Below, one piece after another: positions 1-7,473 of a stretch of 9,413 bases of DNA (its first letter is position 1; every line of letters begins with the position of its first letter). A model generated the notes under the pieces. It worked only from the letters and a program-made list of their open reading frames with translations, was not told where the DNA came from and ran no database searches. The position numbers were made by a program, and so were the translations under genes. This stretch comes from an uncultured Flavobacteriales bacterium (GTDB lineage Bacteria; Bacteroidota; Bacteroidia; Flavobacteriales_D; Sanyastnellaceae), in NCBI GenBank assembly GCA_937890245.1, contig CALACF010000125.1:1-9413 (forward strand). The letters are read 5' to 3'.

Positions 1-471
1 ACGCCTGAAAACACCCAGCTTTACGCCGCCACAGATTGCGGAGCACTCCTTCTCGACGGATTCGGGGACGGACTCTGGATCGAAGGCGCAGGGGGGCTGC
101 AGCATTTGAACCGCACGGCCTTCGGTATTTTACAGGCCACGCGTACGCGCATCTCGCAGGCCGAATACATCTCTTGCCCTTCTTGCGGACGGACGCTCTT
201 CGACCTGCAGGAAACGACGGCAAAAATCCGCAAGGTGACCGATCACTTAAAGGGAGTGAAAATTGGCATCATGGGCTGCATCGTTAATGGCCCGGGGGAA
301 ATGGCGGATGCGGATTACGGTTATGTCGGGACGGGGCCAGGGAAAATCACCCTGTACAAAGGCCGTGAAGTGGTCGAGCGAAATGTGCCCGAGGGCCAGG
401 CCGTCGACGCTCTGATCAGGCTGATTCGCCAGCAGGGCGATTGGGTCGAGCGCGCCACTGCGCTAGAATAG
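1..471 (+). CDS. ispG: IspG (GcpE), 4-hydroxy-3-methylbut-2-enyl diphosphate synthase, C-terminal fragment
   Basis: IspG is the cytosolic [4Fe-4S] enzyme that turns methylerythritol cyclodiphosphate into HMBPP, the penultimate step of the MEP isoprenoid pathway. The window holds only the last 156 codons; the frame is open from base 1 to the TAG at 469-471, so the 5' part lies outside. Numbering from the edge, C59-P-S-C62-G-R-T, C93 in G-C-I-V-N-G-P-G-E and E100 are the expected three cysteines and one glutamate that hold the cluster, with spacings (3, 31 and 7) close to those of E. coli IspG. The segment before them (D-C-G-A-L-L-L-D-G, then G-L-W-I-E-G) looks like the end of the extra central domain of the long IspG form found in Bacteroidota and plants. 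An internal TTG at 106 is not the real start. The gene is convergent with lspA and their coding ends overlap by 56 bp; no terminator is visible. Confidence 0.96.
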   Translation, partial: TPENTQLYAATDCGALLLDGFGDGLWIEGAGGLQHLNRTAFGILQATRTRISQAEYISCPSCGRTLFDLQETTAKIRKVTDHLKGVKIGIMGCIVNGPGEMADADYGYVGTGPGKITLYKGREVVERNVPEGQAVDALIRLIRQQGDWVERATALE

Positions 472-1063
472 CCCCGGCCACACCGAAGGTAATCGCCATG
501 TCGGCGACATTGAAAATCGGTGGGAAGACCTCACGGCCAGCCCATGATGCAACGGGGAACCAATCCGGAAAGCGCACCGCGATGTGGAACATATCCACCA
601 CATTCCCCTGCAGCCATGCGGCATAGCCCACACGGCCTGCATCGCCAAGCGCGACCACGGCAGGTGTGGCAAACGTGCTGACGGTGAACAGTTGGCCGTA
701 ATACAAGCTGTCCAAGATGTTGCCCGCAGCGCCGGCCAGCACCAAGGCCAGCGAAATGCGCAGGCCCCGAGAGAGCCCTTCAGCCGTGAGTTTTCGGATG
801 TAGTACCAAAGGAGCCCAACCGCGCCGATGCGGAAACCCGTCAGCAGCAATTTCCCCCAAATACCGGGCAGCATCCAACCGAAGGCCATGCCCTCGTTCT
901 CAATGAATTGGAGGTCGAAAACGCCACGCCACCACACCACGCGCTCGCCCAGCGCAAAGCTCAGCTTCACGTAGATTTTCACGAGTTGATCCAAGACCAG
1001 CACGGGCATTGCCACGGCGAGCACTTGCGGCATGCCAGCCGGCACGGCGTGTTTTTCAGCCAC
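416..1063 (-). CDS. lspA: Lipoprotein signal peptidase (signal peptidase II)
   Basis: LspA is an inner-membrane aspartyl protease that removes the signal peptide of prolipoproteins after lipidation. Counting from a GTG start at 1063 (215 residues), the family blocks appear in order: L-D25-Q-L-V-K, E-N56-E-G-M-A-F-G, G-N-I-L-D118, V-V-D157-M-F and F-N185-V-A-D188. D157 and D188 are the expected catalytic pair. The usual Arg after D118 is Ser here. It is longer than the ~165-residue E. coli enzyme because of a loop between D118 and D157 and another before F-N-V-A-D, as in other Bacteroidota LspA. Four hydrophobic segments fit the known topology. The start is uncertain: GTG 1063 overlaps the dksA-like stop by 8 nt (GTGGCTGA), which suggests coupling; ATG 1033 would also leave the first membrane segment intact; a TTG at 1093 is less likely. 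The 3' end overlaps convergent ispG. The order ileS-x-lspA recalls the ileS-lspA operon of other bacteria. Confidence 0.94.
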   Translation of the reverse strand: MAEKHAVPAGMPQVLAVAMPVLVLDQLVKIYVKLSFALGERVVWWRGVFDLQFIENEGMAFGWMLPGIWGKLLLTGFRIGAVGLLWYYIRKLTAEGLSRGLRISLALVLAGAAGNILDSLYYGQLFTVSTFATPAVVALGDAGRVGYAAWLQGNVVDMFHIAVRFPDWFPVASWAGREVFPPIFNVADMAITFGVAGAILAQWRARPNRPAGESA

Positions 1064-1442
1064 CCTTGACTGACTGCTGGTTCTTTGCCTCAATCGACAT
1101 GGTCGCGTGGGGCACCAAGCGCAGGCGATCTTTGTTGATCAGCTTGCCCGTTACCCGGCAAATGCCGTAGGTCTTGTTCCGGATGCGTAGCAGCGCATTT
1201 TCCAGGTTCACAATGAACTTCTGCTGACGCACGGCCAGCTGTGCCGTTTCTTCGCGGCCCATCGTCTCAGATCCGTCCTCCATCATCTTGAAGGTGCGGG
1301 CTGTGTCCTCTGTTCCGTTGTCGCCCTCGTAGGAAAGCGACTTCTTTAACTGGTCGAAGTCCGAGCGGGCCTGTTCCAACTTGGAATTGATCAGGTCTGC
1401 AAACTCTTGGAGATCTGCATCGGAGAATCGTGTGTCTGCCAT
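1056..1442 (-). CDS. DksA/TraR-family regulator with degenerate zinc finger
   Basis: This 128-residue protein has a charged, helical N-terminal two-thirds (about residues 8-90, likely a coiled-coil hairpin) followed by the DksA/TraR C-terminal block starting Y-G-I-C95. DksA-type proteins enter the secondary channel of RNA polymerase and, with ppGpp, tune rRNA and amino-acid promoters. A gap-free alignment of the C-terminal block to E. coli DksA, made from memory, puts the four zinc cysteines at C95, T98, S116 and A119, so only one remains and zinc binding is unlikely. The D-x-x-D-x-A tip motif of E. coli DksA is not evident; the region around E45-D-T-A48 is only partly similar. The ATG at 1440-1442 begins 1 nt after the ileS stop, so the two are surely co-transcribed and perhaps coupled. 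Its stop overlaps the likely GTG start of lspA. Family assignment is strong; whether it acts like DksA is inference. Confidence 0.9.
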   Translation of the reverse strand: MADTRFSDADLQEFADLINSKLEQARSDFDQLKKSLSYEGDNGTEDTARTFKMMEDGSETMGREETAQLAVRQQKFIVNLENALLRIRNKTYGICRVTGKLINKDRLRLVPHATMSIEAKNQQSVKGG

Positions 1443-1443
1443 C

Positions 1444-4400
1444 TTATTTGGATTGTTCTACCGCAATAGATACGGATAGGGTGGGTTCTAGCTCCTCGAC
1501 CTGTGCGCCTTCGATCGTGCACCATTGCACATCGTCGGCCAAAGTTTCGGCCCGAATATAGTCAATGTTTTGAGCGACTGACGCTTTAAAATCATCCGGG
1601 CCATCCAGGCTCAATAGGATGCGGTCTGTCACCTCGAACCCCTTTTCTTTTCGGAGGTTCTGCACCCTGTTGACGAGCTCGCGTGAGAGCCCTTCCGAGC
1701 GCAGTGCCTCGTCGATTTCGATGTCGAGCGCCACAGTCAGCGCACCTTCTGTCAACACCGTCCACCCGGGGATGTCATTCGTCAAGATTTCTACGTCGTC
1801 CAAGTGGATGGTGGCTGTGATGTCGGCCAATTCCACCTCGAGCGAGCCCGATTGTTCGAGCGACGCTATCGCGTCATTGTCCAGCCCCGCAATCGCCGCC
1901 GCCAATGCCTTCATCTGCTTGCCGTACCGCGGGCCGAGCTTCTTAAAGTCGGCCTTCAAACGCTTCGATATCACCCCCGATTTCGGGTCGAGCAACTCGA
2001 TCCGCTTCACGTTGATCTCCGCGCAGACCAAGTCAGCAACGGACTCGACTTCTGTGCGTTGGGCGTCCGTCAAAACGGGCACCAAGATCCGCGCCAATGG
2101 CTGACGCACACGGATGGACTCCTTCTTTCGCAAGGCCAGCGACATCGAGCACAGCTTCTGCGCCAAACCCATGCGCGACTCCAAAGCAGCGTCCTGCTCC
2201 TCGGCTCGCGCTTGCGGCCACAGTGCCAAATGCACTGAATCCTCCGCGCCCAAGTCCCGGTACAATTGATCGCTAAAGAATGGCGCAATCGGCGAGGCCA
2301 TCACAGCTACATCGCTCAAACAGCGGTGCAACGTCTGGTAAGCGCTCAGCTTGTCGTCCTCGGAAGACGACTTCCAGAACCGGCGCCGCGATTGACGCAC
2401 ATACCAATTGCTCAGTTCCTCGACGACAAACCGCTGCACGGCCCGCCCAGCCTTTGTCGGCTCGTAGCTCGCGTACGCCTCGCGCACCTCGTTCAAGGTC
2501 GTCTGTAGGCGAGACAAAATCCAGCGATCCATCTCCGGACGTACTGCGTAATCAAGCTGATCCGCGCCTGGATCGAAGGCGTCGATCTCAGCGTACATCG
2601 CAAAGAAGGCGTACGTGTTGTGGAGCGTACCGAAAAACTTCCGCTGAACCTCCGTAATGCCATCCGCATTGAAGCGCAGATTGTCCCACGGTTGCGCATT
2701 GGTCACCATGTACCAGCGCGTCGCATCCGGCCCATACTTGTCGATCGTCTCAAATGGGTCGACCGTATTTCCAAGGCGCTTGGACATCTTGATCCCGTTT
2801 TTATCCAAGACCAATCCATTAGACACCACAGCTTTATAAGCCACTGAGTCGAAGACCATCGTGCTGATGGCATGCAAGGTGTAAAACCAACCGCGCGTTT
2901 GGTCGACGCCCTCAGCGATGAAGTCTGCAGGAAATGCCGTGCGATTGTCGATCCGCTCGGGCGACTCGAATGGGTAATGTCCTTGGGCGTACGGCATGCT
3001 GCCCGAGTCAAACCAGACGTCAATCAGGTCGGCCTCACGGCGCATCGGCCGGCCGTCTTCCGCGACCAACACGATGTCGTCCATGTGGTGTTTGTGGAGG
3101 TCGATGGCATCGTAGTTCGCGCTTGACATATCGCCTACAACAAAGGCTGAAAGCACGTTGGCCGACCAGTCCTCGGCCGACATCACGCCGGCAGCCACTG
3201 ATTTCTCACAAGCCGCAATCAGCTCTTCGACCGAGCCGATACACAGCTCGCTTGAGCCGTCATCGGTGCGCCAAATTGGAATTGGGATGCCCCAAAAGCG
3301 GGAGCGGCTCAGGTTCCAGTCGTTCAAGTTCTCGAGCCATTTTCCGAAGCGGCCGGTGCCCGTAGACGCCGGTTTCCAATCGATGGTCTCGTTAAGCTCC
3401 ATCATGCGCTTTTTGGCGGCCGTCGCTTTGACGAACCAGCTGTCCATCGGGTAGTACAAGATGGGCTTGTCCGTTCGCCAGCAATGCGGGTAGTTGTGCT
3501 TGTACTTCTCGACCACAAAGGCCTGGCCCCGGGTCTTCAGTTCGATAGCTATCTCCACGTCGACCGAGCGCTCCGGCGCTTCGCCATCAGCGTAGTAGGC
3601 GTCCTTGACGTAGCGGCCTGCCATCTCACCGCAGCACGCGATGAATCGGCCCTGCTTATCAACCAAGGGCACGCCCTCGCCCGTTCCGTCGTCCACCAGC
3701 AGCGGTGGCACCCCTGCAGCTGCCGCTACGCGCGCGTCGTCCGCGCCAAAGGTCGGCGCCGTGTGTACGATGCCCGTTCCATCTTCGGTCGTCACGAAAT
3801 CTCCTGCGATCACCTGGAATGCGCGGTCGGCGTTTTCCATCGGCTGTGCCCAATCGATGAGCTGCTCATAGCGCAATCCCACCAAATCCGAGCCCTTCAG
3901 GCGGCCTACAATTTCACCAGCCGGTGCCTTCTTTCCTTCGAAATGCTTGGCGAAGAGGGCTTCCGCCAGGACGACGAATCCAGGTTGGTCCGTGTATCGA
4001 TTGGCCGTAGAAACGATCACATAATCGATTTTTTCACCCACCGTGAGCGCCGTGTTCGAGGACAGGGTCCAAGGCGTGGTCGTCCAGGCGAGCAGGTCGA
4101 TCGGCAGCGCGATCGCCGCCGCATCCAAATCTGCTTCCGCGTCAAAATGCACGCGCAACTTCTTCGCAGCATCGGCCGTCAGGCGGAACTGGGCCACAAC
4201 CGTGGTGTCCGTAACGTCCTGATAAGCGCCTGGCTGGTTCAGCTCATGCGTGCTCAAACCCGTGCCAGCCTTGGGGCTGAAGGGTTGTACCGTGTAGCCC
4301 TTGTACAGGTAGTCGCGCTTGTGAAGTTGCGAAAGCAGCCACCAAACGGACTCGATATATTTGCTCTCGTACGTGACATACGGCGACTCCATATCGACCC

Positions 4401-4827
4401 AATATCCCATCGCCCGCGTCACCGCATTCCAACGATCCGTGTACCGCATCACAGTCCGACGGCAGGCATCGTTGTAGTCCTCCACACTGAGTTTGTGGCC
4501 GATGTCCTCCTTCGTTATGCCAAGTTCCTTCTCGACGCTCAACTCGACTGGCAGCCCATGGGTATCCCACCCCGCCTTGCGCTCGACGCGCTTGCCTTGC
4601 AAGGTCTGAAAGCGGCAGAAAATGTCTTTGATCGCACGGCCCATCACGTGGTGGATGCCCGGCTGTCCGTTGGCAGATGGCGGCCCCTCGTAAAAGACGA
4701 ATGCCCGGTCCTCTGGGCGCTCCTCTACGCTGCGCCGAAACACATCTCCACCGTCCCAAAACGACTGTACATCGCGGGCCACTTGTGGGAGGTCGAGGGG
4801 ACCCCGGTTGGGAAACTTACGTGCCAT
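1444..4827 (-). CDS. ileS: Isoleucyl-tRNA synthetase, IleRS2-like, with altered HIGH motif (GIHH)
   Basis: Charges tRNA-Ile with isoleucine in the cytosol and edits misactivated valine. The protein is 1,127 residues. Landmarks: class I signature region P-P-S-A-N-G-Q-P-G57-I-H-H60 followed by I-K-D; CP1 editing-domain block G350-T-G-I-V-H-T-A-P ending in D363-D364, the expected editing aspartates; W504-N-L-S-R-S-R-F-W-G-I-P-I-P-I-W; D603-V-W-F-D-S-G; and K680-M-S-K-R684, the second ATP-site signature. The anticodon-binding and C-terminal domains fill residues ~720-1127 and show no CxxC zinc knuckle, unlike IleRS1. The long length, KMSKR, and lack of the knuckle point to the IleRS2 (eukaryote-like) clade. 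The first signature reads G-x-H-H instead of H-x-G-H, a variant known in mupirocin-hyper-resistant IleRS2. The ATG at 4827 starts 39 nt after the pyk stop with a candidate promoter between. dksA-like and lspA genes follow directly. Confidence 0.98.
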   Translation of the reverse strand: MARKFPNRGPLDLPQVARDVQSFWDGGDVFRRSVEERPEDRAFVFYEGPPSANGQPGIHHVMGRAIKDIFCRFQTLQGKRVERKAGWDTHGLPVELSVEKELGITKEDIGHKLSVEDYNDACRRTVMRYTDRWNAVTRAMGYWVDMESPYVTYESKYIESVWWLLSQLHKRDYLYKGYTVQPFSPKAGTGLSTHELNQPGAYQDVTDTTVVAQFRLTADAAKKLRVHFDAEADLDAAAIALPIDLLAWTTTPWTLSSNTALTVGEKIDYVIVSTANRYTDQPGFVVLAEALFAKHFEGKKAPAGEIVGRLKGSDLVGLRYEQLIDWAQPMENADRAFQVIAGDFVTTEDGTGIVHTAPTFGADDARVAAAAGVPPLLVDDGTGEGVPLVDKQGRFIACCGEMAGRYVKDAYYADGEAPERSVDVEIAIELKTRGQAFVVEKYKHNYPHCWRTDKPILYYPMDSWFVKATAAKKRMMELNETIDWKPASTGTGRFGKWLENLNDWNLSRSRFWGIPIPIWRTDDGSSELCIGSVEELIAACEKSVAAGVMSAEDWSANVLSAFVVGDMSSANYDAIDLHKHHMDDIVLVAEDGRPMRREADLIDVWFDSGSMPYAQGHYPFESPERIDNRTAFPADFIAEGVDQTRGWFYTLHAISTMVFDSVAYKAVVSNGLVLDKNGIKMSKRLGNTVDPFETIDKYGPDATRWYMVTNAQPWDNLRFNADGITEVQRKFFGTLHNTYAFFAMYAEIDAFDPGADQLDYAVRPEMDRWILSRLQTTLNEVREAYASYEPTKAGRAVQRFVVEELSNWYVRQSRRRFWKSSSEDDKLSAYQTLHRCLSDVAVMASPIAPFFSDQLYRDLGAEDSVHLALWPQARAEEQDAALESRMGLAQKLCSMSLALRKKESIRVRQPLARILVPVLTDAQRTEVESVADLVCAEINVKRIELLDPKSGVISKRLKADFKKLGPRYGKQMKALAAAIAGLDNDAIASLEQSGSLEVELADITATIHLDDVEILTNDIPGWTVLTEGALTVALDIEIDEALRSEGLSRELVNRVQNLRKEKGFEVTDRILLSLDGPDDFKASVAQNIDYIRAETLADDVQWCTIEGAQVEELEPTLSVSIAVEQSK

Positions 4828-4845
4828 GCTGGGTGGATTGTGGCG

Positions 4846-4853
4846 CGAAGATA
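4846..4853 (-). promoter_or_regulatory. Candidate Bacteroidota -7 box upstream of ileS
   Basis: Read on the minus strand this is TATCTTCG, one base away from the Bacteroidota -7 consensus TAnnTTTG, and it lies 18 nt before the ileS ATG in the 39-nt gap after pyk. No clear -33 TTG is present about 19 bp upstream, so the match rests on one element. If real, it would give a short leader and a private promoter for ileS-dksA-lspA inside the longer gene chain. Transcription start mapping would settle it. Confidence 0.3.
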
Positions 4854-4866
4854 ACCCGAGCCACGT

Positions 4867-6282
4867 CTAGATGCGTTCGAGCTTTAGCATGTTTGTCATG
4901 CCCGATTCACCGATGGGCATCGACGCGATGTGGATGATCAAATCGCCGTCCACCACGCGGCCGTCGCGCTGCAAAATGCGCTTCACGTCAGAAATCGTGT
5001 GGTCGGTTGAAATCATCTTTGTGTACGGATACGCCGTCACACCCCATGCCAATGAAACCTGGCCCAAGATGGCCTTGTTGCCCGTGAAAACGATGATGGG
5101 ACAACGGGGACGTTGGCCCGAAACTTTGTACGCGGTGTAGCCCGAGTAGGACATCGTCACGATCGCGCGGGCGCCCGTCCGTTTGGCCAATCGGCAAGCG
5201 TTGTAGCAGATATGATCCGAGATGAATCGGTCCGAATCTGACTCGTCTGGCGGCCGGCGCGAGTAGTAGATGTGGTCCTCCTTTTCGACCTCGGTGATGA
5301 TGGCATTCATCGCTTTGATCACCTCCACAGGATGTGCACCAACAGATGTCTCCCCGCTGAGCATCACGGCATCTGCGCCGTCGAGTACTGCGTTTGCCAC
5401 GTCGTTTACCTCGGCCCGTGTTGGCGCGATGTTTTCAATCATCGACTCCATCATCTGGGTCGCGACAATCACGGGCTTGCTGCCGCGCAGACACAATTCA
5501 ATGATGCGCTTCTGAATAAGCGGCACCTGCTCCATAGGCACCTCCACACCCAAGTCGCCCCGGGCGACCATCACGGCATCGGTTTGGTGGATGATTTCGA
5601 CCATCGCGTCGACGGCCTCGCGTTTTTCGATCTTGGCAATGATCCGGGCGTGCTTGTTCTGCGCGCGAATGATTGCGCGCAAGTCTGTGATATCCTTTGG
5701 CGAGCGCACAAACGACAGACCAATCCAGTCCACGTTATGCAAAAGCGCAAAGTCCAAGTCCTCCTTGTCCTTCTCCGTCAAGCTCGGCAGTGAAATCTCG
5801 GTATCAGGCAGGTTGATGCCCTTGCGGGAAGACAGCGGTCCGCCGTGGACAACCTTGCAACGCACCACCTCTTTCCCGTCAGTCGAGAGCACTTCGAGGC
5901 GCAACTTCCCGTCGTCGAGCAGCACGGGTTCTCCCACATTTACGTCACTGGCAAAGGCGTGGTAGCTCGTGTACGCATACGCGGCACAACCGTCGCCTGC
6001 GCCTACGCGAAATTCAAATTCCGCCCCGTCGGGCAGTACCGTGCCCTCTGCCATCGCACCCACGCGAATCTTCGGCCCCTGCATGTCGGCGAGCAAGGCC
6101 GTGCTCGTCCCGAGCTCAACATCCACCTTCCGCACAATATTCACAATCGCCGCATGATCGTCATACGTCCCATGCGAAAAATTCAGCCTGATCACATTGA
6201 CCCCCTCGAGAATCATTTCTCGAATCACCGCCTCGGAGGCGCAGGATGGGCCCATGGTTGCTACAATCTTAGTCGCTTTCAT
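4867..6282 (-). CDS. pyk: Pyruvate kinase
   Basis: Converts phosphoenolpyruvate and ADP to pyruvate and ATP, the last step of glycolysis, in the cytosol. From the ATG at 6282 the protein has 471 residues, the usual bacterial length. It begins M-K-A-T-K-I-V-A-T-M-G-P-S and carries R32-L-N-F-S-H-G (substrate and nucleotide site), A-D-M-Q-G-P-K-I-R, the signature I-A-K-I-E-K220 with the catalytic lysine at the same number as in E. coli PykF, the metal-binding A-R-G-D-L-G-V-E, and M-L-S-G-E-T near the active-site cap. The C-terminal allosteric domain is complete. The frame stays open upstream to 6426, but those 48 codons run into the previous gene, do not resemble pyruvate kinase, and the family start matches 6282. 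It lies 55 bp after the IPExxxVDY gene and 39 bp before ileS. Nothing is missing. Confidence 0.98.
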   Translation of the reverse strand: MKATKIVATMGPSCASEAVIREMILEGVNVIRLNFSHGTYDDHAAIVNIVRKVDVELGTSTALLADMQGPKIRVGAMAEGTVLPDGAEFEFRVGAGDGCAAYAYTSYHAFASDVNVGEPVLLDDGKLRLEVLSTDGKEVVRCKVVHGGPLSSRKGINLPDTEISLPSLTEKDKEDLDFALLHNVDWIGLSFVRSPKDITDLRAIIRAQNKHARIIAKIEKREAVDAMVEIIHQTDAVMVARGDLGVEVPMEQVPLIQKRIIELCLRGSKPVIVATQMMESMIENIAPTRAEVNDVANAVLDGADAVMLSGETSVGAHPVEVIKAMNAIITEVEKEDHIYYSRRPPDESDSDRFISDHICYNACRLAKRTGARAIVTMSYSGYTAYKVSGQRPRCPIIVFTGNKAILGQVSLAWGVTAYPYTKMISTDHTISDVKRILQRDGRVVDGDLIIHIASMPIGESGMTNMLKLERI

Positions 6283-6337
6283 TGTCTGTGTTTTATAGGT
6301 TCTGGAGGTCAGAATCCCAATTCGTCTGTGGGTCGAA

Positions 6338-6748
6338 TCAATCGAAATCCAGGTAGTATTGGGCCGGTTTGGGCACCGGATCAACCTGGAAACACGAGGC
6401 CACACTCGACATATTCCGCAGGGCAATCAACAGGGATTCCGTGGGATTTCCGCTGTGCGATTCCACCCGCAAGAGGTAGTCGAAATGCTTGAATACGGGG
6501 ATCATTGCCCCTTCAGCCGTTCGATTCCACACCACGTCCAAGGTCCATTTCGTGGAGTCGTGATGCCGCCAGATGGCGTGGTGAGACCGGCCTGAGCGGT
6601 TGTCCGCCTCGATTTCTCCATGGTATCCCAAGTCGATTTCAAGCGCGCGGTTCACGTTTCCACAAAACCTGTACCCCTCATCTGCGCAACAGATGCCGAT
6701 TACTTTGAAGGGATAATCCTCCTCGACTTCCAAACGAAGTTTGGTCAT
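6338..6748 (-). CDS. IPExxxVDY-family protein, function unknown
   Basis: A 136-residue protein of unknown function. I assign it to the IPExxxVDY family, named after its motif and typical of Bacteroidota, on two grounds: its place between rnc and pyk, where that family usually sits, and the block I83-P-V-F-K-H-F-D90-Y91, which keeps I, P, D and Y at the right spacing while the E and V of the name are V and F here. Other visible features are an N-terminal M-T-K-L-R-L-E-V-E-E-D-Y strand-like segment, G18-I-C-C-A-D-E-G-Y-R-F-C, aromatic-rich stretches and a Y-L-D-F-D tail. There is no signal peptide or membrane segment, so it is probably cytosolic. The ATG at 6748 lies 5 nt after the rnc stop, so it is co-transcribed with rnc. 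Its steady location suggests, but does not show, a link to RNA processing or central metabolism. Confidence 0.85.
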   Translation of the reverse strand: MTKLRLEVEEDYPFKVIGICCADEGYRFCGNVNRALEIDLGYHGEIEADNRSGRSHHAIWRHHDSTKWTLDVVWNRTAEGAMIPVFKHFDYLLRVESHSGNPTESLLIALRNMSSVASCFQVDPVPKPAQYYLDFD

Positions 6749-6753
6749 GGGGT

Positions 6754-7473
6754 TCAGTTCTGCGGCCCGAAGATATGCCCGCAGGCCTTGCGCGCAGCGC
6801 CTTGTTCGGCGGACTTTTTAGACGAGCCGATCGCCTTGCCACGCACCTTGCCGTTGATGCGCACCTGGATTTCGTATTGATTGATGCCCTTGGTGCGGAA
6901 GGAGCGCAAGACTTCGAACTGAATCTTCTTGTGATGCTGTTGGCACCACTCGTGGAGCTGGCTCTTGAAGTCGACGGTTTCATGGACCCGGCCCTCGATG
7001 TCGTGTTTCTTGAACAGTCGATGGACGGCCACCATTGTCTTCCGATAGCCCAGGTCGAGGTAAACCGCGCCCACAAGGGCTTCGAAAGCGTTCCCGTAGA
7101 TGCTGGCGTGCACTTCGTTGCGGCCCGTCTCCAGGTCCATCATCTTCACAATGCCGATCGACCGGCCCAGGTCGTTGAGCGATGTGCGGTTGACCACGCG
7201 AGATTTCATGCGCGTCAGATCGCCTTCGTCGCTGTCGGGAAACCGTTGATACAAGTCGTCCACAACGATCATGTCAAGAACGGCATCACCCAAAAATTCC
7301 AGCCGCTCGTTGCTCTTTCCGCCCTGCTGAACTATCACAGAACTGCTGTGGCGCAAAGCCTCCTGATAATTGTCAATGTTGCGCAGGCGAACGCCAAAAT
7401 GACTGCGCACAAAGCGGCGAATAGCAAGTTTTTTTGGGTCGCGCTGAAACCGTTGGGTCAGCTTCGCCTTCAA
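6754..7473 (-). CDS. rnc: Ribonuclease III
   Basis: RNase III cuts double-stranded RNA, maturing rRNA precursors and processing or degrading mRNAs, as a homodimer. Its 239 residues hold an endonuclease domain with the signature N55-E-R-L-E-F-L-G-D63-A-V-L-D, a second acidic site near E83-G-D, and Y126-G-N128-A-F-E131-A-L, then a double-stranded-RNA-binding domain (about 168-230: D-F-K-S-Q-L near its start, K-K-S-A-E-Q-G-A-A near its end). D63 and E131 match the essential E. coli D45 and E117; the position of metal ligand D114 is N128. The best start is a TTG at 7471-7473 that overlaps the fabF stop (TTGA); no ATG lies before the catalytic core, and this start gives the ~25-residue N-terminal extension usual in Bacteroidota. 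The overlap implies translational coupling to fabF. The IPExxxVDY gene follows after 5 nt. Confidence 0.97.
   Translation of the reverse strand: MKAKLTQRFQRDPKKLAIRRFVRSHFGVRLRNIDNYQEALRHSSSVIVQQGGKSNERLEFLGDAVLDMIVVDDLYQRFPDSDEGDLTRMKSRVVNRTSLNDLGRSIGIVKMMDLETGRNEVHASIYGNAFEALVGAVYLDLGYRKTMVAVHRLFKKHDIEGRVHETVDFKSQLHEWCQQHHKKIQFEVLRSFRTKGINQYEIQVRINGKVRGKAIGSSKKSAEQGAARKACGHIFGPQN

Noticed and set aside
3484..4854. 456-codon open frame on the plus strand opposite ileS
   Set aside because: It is a shadow of ileS: its product has no recognisable motif, is rich in Arg, His and Leu as antisense frames of GC-rich genes are, and the opposite frame has every IleRS landmark.
6283..6337. TTG plus TATAAAAC as a promoter for pyk
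   Set aside because: The box lacks the TTTG half of the Bacteroidota -7 consensus, the spacing is off, and it would leave almost no leader before the ATG.
6283..6426. Upstream extension of the pyk frame by 48 codons
   Set aside because: The added residues do not look like pyruvate kinase and overlap the IPExxxVDY gene; the ATG at 6282 matches the family start exactly.
7429..7435. Run of seven T (A on the coding strand) near the rnc start as a programmed frameshift site
   Set aside because: The rnc frame is continuous through it and no useful alternative frame follows; a similar 7-base run lies in fabF without effect.
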